Shown: piece by piece, positions 26,282 to 34,136 of the stretch | Position numbering within the stretch: position 1 is the stretch's first letter | How the letters are laid out: each line of letters starts with the position of its first letter | Translations under genes and position numbers: made by a program | The notes under the pieces: model-generated | Told to the model about the DNA's origin: nothing | Seen by the model: only the letters and a program-made list of their open reading frames with translations | The model's database searches: none | Source: JANPPS01 sp965246835 | GTDB lineage: Bacteria > Pseudomonadota > Alphaproteobacteria > Acetobacterales > Acetobacteraceae | Direction of reading: 5' to 3' | Length of the DNA: 64,000 bases | Assembly: GCA_965246835.1 (NCBI GenBank) | Contig: CBDFFQ010000002.1 | Span: forward strand, 434,001 to 498,000

Positions 26282-27834
26282 ACGCCATGATGCCCGGGCT
26301 GCCCTCGCCCGACGCCGTGCCGCTGATCCCACCCTCGGCGCCGTTCAGCGCGTCGCAACGGGCGTGGCTCAATGGGTTCCTGGCCGGGATCTATGGCGGG
26401 CAAAGCGGCTCCATGTCCGTGGGCGCCGCCCCGGCCGTGGCCGCCGAGGAGGACATGCCGTGGCATGACCCGGCGCTCGAACTGCCGGAGCGGCAGAAGA
26501 TGGCGGAGGGCCGGCCGCAAGCGCGCCAGTTGATGGCCGCCATGGCGCAGCTCGATTGCGGGCAGTGCGGCTATTTGTGCCAGACTTATGCCGAGGCGCT
26601 GGCGGAGGGGCGGGAAACCAGCTCCGGCCTGTGCGTGCCGGGCGGCAAGCCGACCATGAAGGCGGTGAAGGCGCTGCTGGCCGCGGGCCCCGCCATCGCA
26701 GTGGTCGAGCCGCCGGCCCCGGTCGCGCCGGCCGGCCATCCTGTGACTGTGCTGTCCTGCGACCGGTTGAGCGGGGAGGGGTCGGCCAAGGAGGTGCGTC
26801 ACGTCCGCATCGGACTTGCGGGCAGCGGACTGAGCTATCTGCCGGGCGACAGCCTGGGGCTCATGCCGGAGAACGACCCGGCGCTCGTGGATGCGATCCT
26901 GACCGCGCTGGGCGCATCGGGGACGGAGACGGTGCAGCTTGCGGATGGGGCTTTCGCGTTGCGAGAGGCGTTGACCGGCAAACTGGATGTGGCGCGGCCG
27001 CAGGATCGGACTCTGGCGCTGCTGGCCGGGGCCGCGACGGATAAGCGGGAGGCCAAGACGCTGCTGGCCTTGCAGGATGGCGATGATGGGATCGAGCCCG
27101 CGGATGCCGACCTGCTGGACCTGATCGAGGCTTTCCCCTCCGCCCGTCCGCCGCTGGCCGACCTGGCGCGCAGCCTGCCGACGCTGAAGCCACGCCTGTA
27201 TTCGATCGCTTCCGCACCGGAAGCCGCGCCAGGTGAGGTGCATCTATGCGTCTCGGTCGTGCGCACGGAGCGCCGGGGGCGGGTGCGTCAGGGAGTGGCA
27301 AGCGCGTTCCTGGCGGACCACGCCCATGATGGCCGCCCGGTGCCGGCCACGATCACGACCAGCCATTTCCGCCTACCGCCCGACCCGGCGACCGCCGTCA
27401 TCATGGTCGGCCCCGGGACCGGGATCGCGCCGTTCCGCGCGTTCCTGCAGGCCCGCGCGCATGCCGGGGCGACCGGCCCGTCCTGGCTGTTCTTCGGCGA
27501 CCAGCATGCGGCCATGGACTTTCTGTATCGGGACGAACTGGAAGCGTTCCAGGCGCGGGGCACATTGACGAAACTCAGCCTGGCGTTCTCCCGCGACCAG
27601 GCGAAGAAAGTCTATGTTCAGGACAGGATGCGGGAGTCGGCGGCCGATATGTGGCGCTGGCTCCAAGGCGGCGCCCATTTCTACGTGTGCGGCGACGCGA
27701 GCCGCATGGCGAAGGACGTCGACACGGCGCTGCGCGACATCGCGCGGAGCGAGGGTGGGCTGGACGAGGCGCAGGCGCGCGACTGGACGGCGTCGTTGGC
27801 GCGGCAGGGGCGGTATCTGCGCGATGTCTACTAG
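26278..27834 (+). CDS. NADPH reductase with Fe-S domain replacing flavodoxin (CysJ-like)
   Basis: A 518-residue protein in four parts: an N-terminal motif FSASQRAWLNGFLAG; a [4Fe-4S]-type domain with Cys94, Cys97, Cys102 and Cys119 (CGQCGYLCQTYAEALAEG, then LCVPGG), as in the RnfB-type Fe-S family; a CysJ-like FAD domain (PRLYSIAS); and an NADPH domain (VGPGTGIAPFRAFLQ) ending RYLRDVY as in sulfite reductase flavoproteins. The FMN flavodoxin domain of CysJ is absent. It overlaps nirA by ATGA and should pass electrons NADPH to FAD to Fe-S to NirA. The electron route is inferred; the domains are clear. Confidence 0.85.
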   Translation: MNAMMPGLPSPDAVPLIPPSAPFSASQRAWLNGFLAGIYGGQSGSMSVGAAPAVAAEEDMPWHDPALELPERQKMAEGRPQARQLMAAMAQLDCGQCGYLCQTYAEALAEGRETSSGLCVPGGKPTMKAVKALLAAGPAIAVVEPPAPVAPAGHPVTVLSCDRLSGEGSAKEVRHVRIGLAGSGLSYLPGDSLGLMPENDPALVDAILTALGASGTETVQLADGAFALREALTGKLDVARPQDRTLALLAGAATDKREAKTLLALQDGDDGIEPADADLLDLIEAFPSARPPLADLARSLPTLKPRLYSIASAPEAAPGEVHLCVSVVRTERRGRVRQGVASAFLADHAHDGRPVPATITTSHFRLPPDPATAVIMVGPGTGIAPFRAFLQARAHAGATGPSWLFFGDQHAAMDFLYRDELEAFQARGTLTKLSLAFSRDQAKKVYVQDRMRESAADMWRWLQGGAHFYVCGDASRMAKDVDTALRDIARSEGGLDEAQARDWTASLARQGRYLRDVY

Positions 27835-27904
27835 GCGGGGTATCGCCGAGGGGAGGATGGCGTTCCAGGCACGGTTCGTGTCCGCCGTTCCACCCTCAGC
27901 CCGA

Positions 27905-27928
27905 CCCTGTTTCGCTAGCGGGAGAGGG
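27905..27928. repeat. REP-like palindrome, degenerate copy B
   Basis: Core TCGC-TA-GCGG flanked by CCCT and GAGGG, with a few mismatches in the left arm. It lies in the 102-bp gap between the reductase and the nitrate reductase gene and overlaps the latter's ribosome binding site region. Confidence 0.5.
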
Positions 27929-27936
27929 GGCAGGCA

Positions 27937-30510
27937 GTGACCCGCACCACCTGCCCCTATTGCGGCGTCGGCTGCGGCGTGATCGCGACACCGGGGCCGA
28001 ACGGCGTGGCCATCGCGGGCGATGAAGCCCATCCCGCCAATGCGGGACGCCTGTGCAGCAAGGGCACGGCACTCGGCGAAACGCTGGACCGCGCCAACCG
28101 CCTGCTGCATCCCGAGATCGACGGCCGTCGCGTGAGCTGGGAGCAGGCGCTGGACCACGTGGCCGCCGGCTTCCGCCGCACGCTCGACCGTCACGGTCCG
28201 GGCGCCGTCGCGCTGTATGTGTCCGGCCAGCTGCTGACCGAGGATTACTACGCCGCCAACAAGCTCGCGAAGGGCGTGCTGGGCACTGGCAACATCGACA
28301 GCAACAGCCGCCTGTGTATGGCCAGCGCCGTCGCGGCCCATAAGCGCGCTTTCGGCGAGGACCTCGTGCCCGGCACCTATGCCGATCTCGAGATCGCGGA
28401 CCTGGTCGTGCTGGTCGGCAGCAACCTCGCCTGGTGCCACCCCGTCCTGCATCAGCGAATGCTGGCCGCCCGCGCTGCGCGGCCCGAGATGCGGATCGTG
28501 GTGGTGGACCCTCGCCGCACCGCGACCTGCGAAGGTGCCGACCAGCACCTCGCGCTCCGCCCCGGCACCGACGTCGCGCTGTTCGCGGGCTTGCTGGCGC
28601 ATCTGGGCGGGGAGGGGCCTGGGCTGGCCTCTGCCGCGGCGCAATGCGGGCTGGATGTGGAGGAGTTGAGGGCGTTCTACACCGCCTTCGCTGCTACTGA
28701 TCGCGTCGTGACCCTGTTCAGCCAGGGCGTGAACCAGAGCAGCGCCGGGACCGACAAGGCGAACGCGATCATCAACTGCCACGTGCAGACCGGTCGCATC
28801 GGCCGGCCCGGCGCCGGGCCATTCAGCATCACGGGGCAGCCGAACGCGATGGGCGGGCGGGAGGTCGGCGCGCTCGCGACCACGCTGGCCGGGCATCTGG
28901 ATTGGGACCGGCCTGGTGACCTGGAAAAACTCGGGCGGTTCTGGGCCAGCGATCGCGTGGCGGAGAAGCCCGGTCTGAAGGCCGTCGAGCTGATTCAGGC
29001 GGTCGGGCGCGGTGAGGTCAAGGCGCTGTGGGTCATCGGCACCAACCCGGCCGTCTCGTTGCCGGAGTCCGACGCCGTGCGCCGGGCGCTGGCCGCGTGC
29101 GAAATGCTGGTCGTATCCGAATGCGTGCCGAGCGACACGCTGGACCTGGCGCAGGTTCGCCTCCCGGCGCTGGCCTGGGGCGAGAAGGACGGCACCGTCA
29201 CGAACAGCGAGCGTGTCATCAGCCGCCAGCGTCCCTTCCTATCGCCACCGGGTGAGGCCCGGGCAGATTGGCGCGCTTTGGCCGGCGTCGCGGCGCGACT
29301 TGGACGGGGCGACGCGTTCGCCTGGTCCGGCCCGGCCGCGATCTTCCGGGAGCACGCGGCGCTCACCGGCTTCGAGAATGACGGCGCCCGCGCCTTCGAC
29401 ATCTCCGGTCTCGCAACGCTGACGGACGCCGAGTATGAGGCCCTGACGCCGACCCGCTGGCCCTGCCCGGCCATTGGCACCGGAGCCGAGCGCCTCGTGG
29501 TCGATGGCGCGACCCCGCGGGGCCCCGCCCGTATCGTGCCGACGCCGATCCGCCCGCCCGCGCAGCCCGCCACCGCCGCGCATCCCATGATCCTCATGAC
29601 GGGCCGGGTGCGCGATCAATGGCACACCATGACCCGCACCGGCCTCACCCCCCGCCTGTTCCTGCATTGGCCGGAGCCGACGGTGGAGCTGAACCCGGCC
29701 GACGCCGCGGATCTGCCGGACGGATCGCTCGCGCACGTGGAGGGGCCCGAGGGTGGCGCCGTGCTGCGCGTGCGGCACGATCGGGGCATCCGGCCCGGCA
29801 CGCTGTTCGCGCCGATGCACTGGACGGCTCGCTTCTCCGATGCCGGCCGCAGCAATCCGGCCGTGGGCGCCGCGTTCTGCCCGATGAGCGGACAGCCGGA
29901 GCTGAAGCACTCGCCCGTCCGGCTCTCACCCTATCCTGCGCAATGGCACGGGTTTGCGTTCTCCCGCGCTGCTCCGCCGGCCAACCTCGCATCGTGGTGC
30001 ACGCTGATCCCGCTTGGGGCCGGGGGCGTGACGGTCGCATGGCGGGCGGAGCTGGCCGGGCTCGATGCGCCGGCTTCGGCGGCCGCGCGGATCGAGGCGT
30101 GGATGGCTGGCTGGGTGACGGAGGGCGGCGCCTGGCTTCGCTTGTCCGACCTGGCGCATGGCGTTCAACGGCTGGCGCGCGTGGTGGACGGGCGGCTCGA
30201 AGCCTGCCTGTTCATGGGGCCGACCCACGTCTTGCCGCCGCGGGACTGGCTGGCTGGGCTGATCCAGGCGCCGTCGATCACGCTGGATGACCGCCGCACG
30301 CTGCTGGCCGGCCGCCCCGCGAGCGGCCCGGCGCCGGAGCCGAGCCTATGCGTCTGCCACGGCGTCGGCCGCGGCGAGATCCTGGCCGCGGTGCGGAACG
30401 GCTGCGGCAGCGTGGACGCCGTGGGCATCAGGACGAAGGCCGGCACGGGTTGCGGCTCCTGCCGTCCCGAAATTTCGCGGTTGATCGCGGACGCGCTGGT
30501 GCCGGCATGA
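27937..30510 (+). CDS. nasA: Assimilatory nitrate reductase, catalytic subunit with C-terminal BFD domain
   Basis: An 857-residue cytoplasmic molybdoenzyme (bis-MGD) reducing nitrate to nitrite. The N terminus holds the [4Fe-4S] site CPYCGVGCGV with the fourth Cys in GRLCSKGTALG. The middle is a NapA/NasA-type molybdopterin fold (SNLAWCHPVLHQRM, VIGTNPAVSLPESD, VNQSSAGTDKANAI). The last 55 residues form a BFD-like [2Fe-2S] domain, LCVCHGVGRGEI and GTGCGSCRPEI, typical of NAD(P)H-linked assimilatory enzymes. The start is a GTG at 27937 with GAGAGGGGG upstream. It overlaps cobA by ATGA. No signal peptide is present, which excludes the periplasmic enzyme. Confidence 0.93.
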   Translation: MTRTTCPYCGVGCGVIATPGPNGVAIAGDEAHPANAGRLCSKGTALGETLDRANRLLHPEIDGRRVSWEQALDHVAAGFRRTLDRHGPGAVALYVSGQLLTEDYYAANKLAKGVLGTGNIDSNSRLCMASAVAAHKRAFGEDLVPGTYADLEIADLVVLVGSNLAWCHPVLHQRMLAARAARPEMRIVVVDPRRTATCEGADQHLALRPGTDVALFAGLLAHLGGEGPGLASAAAQCGLDVEELRAFYTAFAATDRVVTLFSQGVNQSSAGTDKANAIINCHVQTGRIGRPGAGPFSITGQPNAMGGREVGALATTLAGHLDWDRPGDLEKLGRFWASDRVAEKPGLKAVELIQAVGRGEVKALWVIGTNPAVSLPESDAVRRALAACEMLVVSECVPSDTLDLAQVRLPALAWGEKDGTVTNSERVISRQRPFLSPPGEARADWRALAGVAARLGRGDAFAWSGPAAIFREHAALTGFENDGARAFDISGLATLTDAEYEALTPTRWPCPAIGTGAERLVVDGATPRGPARIVPTPIRPPAQPATAAHPMILMTGRVRDQWHTMTRTGLTPRLFLHWPEPTVELNPADAADLPDGSLAHVEGPEGGAVLRVRHDRGIRPGTLFAPMHWTARFSDAGRSNPAVGAAFCPMSGQPELKHSPVRLSPYPAQWHGFAFSRAAPPANLASWCTLIPLGAGGVTVAWRAELAGLDAPASAAARIEAWMAGWVTEGGAWLRLSDLAHGVQRLARVVDGRLEACLFMGPTHVLPPRDWLAGLIQAPSITLDDRRTLLAGRPASGPAPEPSLCVCHGVGRGEILAAVRNGCGSVDAVGIRTKAGTGCGSCRPEISRLIADALVPA

Positions 30511-31349
30511 CCGTCGTGCTGGTGGGCGCCGGGCCCGGTGCGGCGGACCTGCTGACGGTCCGGGCCGCGCGCGTGCTGGCCGCTGCCGAGGTGGTGGTGT
30601 TCGACCGGTTGGTGACGGAGGAGGTGCTGGATCTCGTGCCCCCCAGTGCCGAGCGCATCTATGTCGGCAAGAGCCGCGCCGACCATTGCCTGCCGCAAGA
30701 CGAGATCAACGCGTTGCTGGTGCGCCTGGGCCGGACGGGCCGGCGCGTCGTGCGGCTGAAGGGCGGGGACCCCTTCGTGTTCGGCCGCGGTGGCGAGGAG
30801 ATCGAGGCGCTGGCCGCCGCCGGCATACCCTACGAGATCGTGCCCGGCGTCACCGCCGCCCTGGCCTGCGCCGCCCAGGCCGGCATCCCGCTCACGCATC
30901 GGGCCGTGGCGCGGTCCCTGACGTTCGTCACCGGGCATACGCGAGACGGGGTGCTGGATATCGACTTCGAGGCCGCGGCGCGGGGTGGAACGCTGGCGGT
31001 GTACATGGGCTTGGTCACGCTTCCGGGCTTGCGGGACGGGCTGCTGGCCGCCGGCCTGCCGCCAGGGACGCCTGCCGCATTGGTAGAGCGTGGCGGGACT
31101 GCGGCGCAGCGCATGCTGCGTGGTACGCTGGACGAGTTGGTGGACCGCGCGCCCGAATGGACGACTGGCGGGCCGGTGCTCACCTTGGTGGGCGAGGCCG
31201 TGGGCCGCGGGGCGGCACGGGTGAAAGAACGGGCCTGCGCTTCCCCCTCTTCCTCCGGGACTCTCCCGAAAGGAGAGGGAGCGGCCTTTGCTATGTCGAC
31301 GGTTCGCCCGGGATCGGTGCCTTCCCCTGCGCCACGATCAGCGCCGTGA
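30507..31349 (+). CDS. cobA: Uroporphyrinogen-III C-methyltransferase
   Basis: A 280-residue SUMT that methylates uroporphyrinogen III to precorrin-2, the first step toward siroheme. VLVGAGPGAADLLT at the N terminus, VRLKGGDPFVFGRGGEE and the later LTFVTGHT are family signatures. The core ends near residue 240; the last approx. 40 residues are low-complexity (SPSSSGTLPKGEG) because the frame runs through a hairpin repeat and into the antisense of the CinA-like gene, overlapping it by 59 bp. CysG-type oxidase and ferrochelatase domains are absent. Its place at the end of the nitrate operon suggests it supplies siroheme for NirA. Confidence 0.92.
   Translation: MTVVLVGAGPGAADLLTVRAARVLAAAEVVVFDRLVTEEVLDLVPPSAERIYVGKSRADHCLPQDEINALLVRLGRTGRRVVRLKGGDPFVFGRGGEEIEALAAAGIPYEIVPGVTAALACAAQAGIPLTHRAVARSLTFVTGHTRDGVLDIDFEAAARGGTLAVYMGLVTLPGLRDGLLAAGLPPGTPAALVERGGTAAQRMLRGTLDELVDRAPEWTTGGPVLTLVGEAVGRGAARVKERACASPSSSGTLPKGEGAAFAMSTVRPGSVPSPAPRSAP
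31245..31279. repeat. Imperfect 16-bp hairpin, related repeat C
   Basis: CCCTCTTCCTCCGGGA and TCCCGAAAGGAGAGGG pair imperfectly around a 3-nt loop. It lies inside the 3' end of cobA, just before the convergent CinA-like stop, and resembles the outer arms of the other REP-like copies. Confidence 0.5.
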
Positions 31350-32046
31350 CCTCCGCGATGCACGCCTCCAGCCGCACCACATCCCCACCCTTGGCGACCA
31401 GCGACACCCCGTTCCCGCTCGCCCGGTAGAACGGGTAACTGCCCAAATCCAAATCCGGATACCGGGCCTGGATCGCGCCGAGCCCCTCCGCCACGGCACC
31501 CTCCAGCAGCCCCACGGCATGCACCGCCCGGCTCTGCACCGGCACGCCGCCCGGCAGGGTTGGGGCCAACGAGGCAAACATCGATTGCATGATGCGCGGC
31601 ACGCCGGCCATTACGTGCACGTTGCCGATCGTGAAGCCCGGTGCGATCGAGATCGCATTGTCGATCAGCGTGGCACCCCGCGGCATCGTCGCCATGCGCT
31701 GCCGGGCGGCGTTGAACTCGCCGGGCTGATAGTGCTTCTCCATGCGGGCCCAGGCCTCGGGATGCGGTTCCCACGGCACGCCGAAGGCCTGCGCCACGCA
31801 CTCGCTGGTGATGTCGTCATGGGTGGGGCCGATGCCGCCCGTGGTGAACACGTGGTCGAACCGGGCGCGGCACTCGTTGACGGTGCGAATGATGGTTTCC
31901 GGCACATCCGGGATCACGCGCACTTCCACCAGCGGCATGCCGATCTGGCCAAGTCCCTGCGCGATAAAGCGTATGTTGGCGTCCTGCGTGCGTCCGGACA
32001 GCACCTCGTTACCGATCACCAGCAGGCAGGCCGTTGGATTGCTCAT
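31291..32046 (-). CDS. CinA-like molybdopterin-binding domain protein
   Basis: A 251-residue protein with the MoCF/CinA N-terminal domain: LLVIGNEVLSGRTQDANIRFIAQGL at the start and HVFTTGGIGPTHDDITSECVAQAFG, which is the molybdopterin-binding-like signature, followed by MPRGATLIDN and HVMAGVPRIMQSMF. The C-terminal nicotinamide-nucleotide amidase domain of full CinA is absent. The gene overlaps the prolyl oligopeptidase stop by ATGA and is thus the second gene of that operon. Short CinA paralogues like this are common in alphaproteobacteria and their role is not settled. Confidence 0.88.
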   Translation of the reverse strand: MSNPTACLLVIGNEVLSGRTQDANIRFIAQGLGQIGMPLVEVRVIPDVPETIIRTVNECRARFDHVFTTGGIGPTHDDITSECVAQAFGVPWEPHPEAWARMEKHYQPGEFNAARQRMATMPRGATLIDNAISIAPGFTIGNVHVMAGVPRIMQSMFASLAPTLPGGVPVQSRAVHAVGLLEGAVAEGLGAIQARYPDLDLGSYPFYRASGNGVSLVAKGGDVVRLEACIAEVTALIVAQGKAPIPGEPST

Positions 32047-34073
32047 GTGAACCCGATGCTTTGTTTCAGGAAGGCGTAGCCCAGCGCGGCAAAGGTCGCG
32101 ACCTCCGCATTGTCTTTGCCATAGCCATGGCCGCCGGCGGGTGGCTCGTAGAACAGCGCGTCGTAGCCCATGGCCTGTAACTTGGCTGCCATCTTGCGGG
32201 CGTGACCGGGATGCACGCGATCGTCTCGCCGAGCGGTCGCGAGCAGGATCGGCGGGTAAGGGCGCCCGGGCGCCGCGGTGTGATAGGCCGAAACCTGCTG
32301 CAAGAACGCCCAGTCCTCCGGAACGTCCGGGTCCCCATACTCCGCAATCCAACTCGCGCCGGCCAGCAGCTTCGAATACCGGCGCATGTCGATCAGCGGG
32401 ATGCTGCAGAACAGACCGCCGAACCGCTCCGGGTAGCGCACCAGCATGTTGGCGATCAGCAGCCCGCCATTGGAGCCGCCCTCGGCCGCGATGCGCCCGG
32501 GCCTGGTTACACCGCGGGCCACCAGGTCCGCGGCCACGGCCGCAAAATCGTCATGGCTCCGATGCTTGCGTTCACGCCGCCCGGCATCGTGCCACGCGGT
32601 GCCGAACTCACCCCCGCCGCGGATGTTCGCCACGACGCAGGTGCCGCCCGGTTCCAGCCACACCCGGCCGCGCCCGCCAAGATAGCTGGGCAGCATCGAA
32701 ATCCCGAACCCGCCATACGCGGTCATGTGGACCGGCGCGTCCCCGGTCAGGCCGGGCGGGCCGATTTGGGTGTAGGGGATTGGTTCGCCATCGACGGAGA
32801 TGGCGTCATGCCGGGTCACGATGAGCCCGGCTGCGTCGAACGAGGCCGGCGCCTGTTTCAGCGTATCCGCCCGCTCGCCGGTCAGCAGCAGCAGGCGCGC
32901 GGGAGTCAGCGGGTCCTGCACCGCAGCGAGCAGCGTGCCGTCCTGCTCGGTCTCCTCGGCATCGAGCGGCCAGGCGGAAGCGGTGCCGACCGCCGGTAGG
33001 TTCGGGAGCGGCGCCTGCACCCAAGTGCCGGGCGTGACCACCGTATAGACGGGTTTGAGATCGTCGAGGATGCTGAGCACGAGGGCGCCGTCCGACCAGT
33101 AGAGGCCCTGGATGGAGCGGCGCGGACCCGGCTTGAAAACCGTAGTGAACACGCGGCTGCCGGCGAGAAAGCCGTCGAGCGCGATGCCGACCACCACGTC
33201 GGCGCCGATGGTGCGCCCTCCCGCAATCCAAGGCGTGCGGCCGCGCACCGCGAGCCAGTTGCGGTCCCACAGCACCCAGGCATCCGACGGCAGATCGATG
33301 TGCCGCGTCGGCCCGGCAATGGTGCCGATATGGACTTCGCTGTCATAAAAACCGGTCTGACGCACGAACACGAAGCGGCCGTCCGCTCGATCGAACTGCG
33401 CCCAGGCGCACATGTCGGTGTCCCCGGCCGCGAACACCACTGGCGCTTCAGCCCAGGGCACGCCGCGGTGCCAGACCTGCACCTGACGTGCATACCCGGA
33501 GGTCGTGGCGCCTGACAGCGCTGTCATCAGCAGCACCGTGTCCCGATCGATCCAAGACACGCCACCCTTGCCCTCGGGCAGCACGAAGCCGTCCGTCACG
33601 AAGGCGCGGGTGGCCATGTCGAACTCGCGCACCACGACGGCGTCGCCGCCGCCCTTCGACAGGCGCAGCAAGGCACGGTCATGCATCGGCGGAAGGGTTC
33701 CAGCACCGGCCCATACCCAATCCTCCTGCTCCGCCGCTGCCAGCGCATCGATGTCCAGCAGCACATCCCAATCCGGCGCGTCGGTTCGGTAACTCGCCAG
33801 GGTGGTGCGGCGCCACAGGCCGCGCGGATGGGCGGCGTCGCGCCAAAAATTGTAAAGCAGGCCACCGCGACGGCTTACGACCGGCAGGTTGTCCGGCCGG
33901 TCCAACAAGGTGCGGAGCGCGGTCCGGTCCCGCTCGAATGCCGGACCAGACAGGCGCCGCACTGTCGCGGCCGTCTGGGCATCGACCCAGTCAAGCGCGC
34001 CGGCTCCATCGATCCGCTCAAGCCACATCCAGGGATCGGCATCGGGCTCGGTGAGGGTCGGGTGGTTCGACAT
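32043..34073 (-). CDS. Prolyl oligopeptidase-family serine peptidase
   Basis: A 676-residue protein with an N-terminal beta-propeller (about residues 60-400) and a C-terminal alpha/beta hydrolase. The catalytic Ser is in AAEGGSNGGLLIANM and the Asp in LLATARRDDRVHPGHA; the His is in PPAGGHGYGKDN. The VANIRGGGEFG segment is typical of the S9A family. There is no signal peptide, so it is cytoplasmic and should cleave short Pro-containing peptides. It starts 63 bp from the divergent dnaE2, and the shared gap holds the LexA box at 34117-34131. Confidence 0.9.
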   Translation of the reverse strand: MSNHPTLTEPDADPWMWLERIDGAGALDWVDAQTAATVRRLSGPAFERDRTALRTLLDRPDNLPVVSRRGGLLYNFWRDAAHPRGLWRRTTLASYRTDAPDWDVLLDIDALAAAEQEDWVWAGAGTLPPMHDRALLRLSKGGGDAVVVREFDMATRAFVTDGFVLPEGKGGVSWIDRDTVLLMTALSGATTSGYARQVQVWHRGVPWAEAPVVFAAGDTDMCAWAQFDRADGRFVFVRQTGFYDSEVHIGTIAGPTRHIDLPSDAWVLWDRNWLAVRGRTPWIAGGRTIGADVVVGIALDGFLAGSRVFTTVFKPGPRRSIQGLYWSDGALVLSILDDLKPVYTVVTPGTWVQAPLPNLPAVGTASAWPLDAEETEQDGTLLAAVQDPLTPARLLLLTGERADTLKQAPASFDAAGLIVTRHDAISVDGEPIPYTQIGPPGLTGDAPVHMTAYGGFGISMLPSYLGGRGRVWLEPGGTCVVANIRGGGEFGTAWHDAGRRERKHRSHDDFAAVAADLVARGVTRPGRIAAEGGSNGGLLIANMLVRYPERFGGLFCSIPLIDMRRYSKLLAGASWIAEYGDPDVPEDWAFLQQVSAYHTAAPGRPYPPILLATARRDDRVHPGHARKMAAKLQAMGYDALFYEPPAGGHGYGKDNAEVATFAALGYAFLKQSIGFT

Positions 34074-34116
34074 ATCGCCACTCTACCTGCGTCGGAAGTG
34101 CGTGCAAAGCAAAAAT

Positions 34117-34131
34117 GTTCGTGTTATGTTC
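34117..34131 (+). promoter_or_regulatory. LexA (SOS) box of dnaE2
   Basis: GTTC-GTGTTAT-GTTC is a perfect match to the alphaproteobacterial LexA site GTTC-N7-GTTC. It ends 5 bases before the dnaE2 ATG. A -10-like TATGTT (34125-34130) lies inside it and a weak -35-like GTGCAA (34102-34107) is 17 bases upstream, which would put transcription start at or next to the ATG. Confidence 0.85.
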
Positions 34132-34136
34132 TGAAC

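Noticed and set aside
24164..26332. A 722-codon minus-strand frame across nirA
   Set aside because: Long open frames on the opposite strand are expected at this GC content; nirA is clearly the coding strand.
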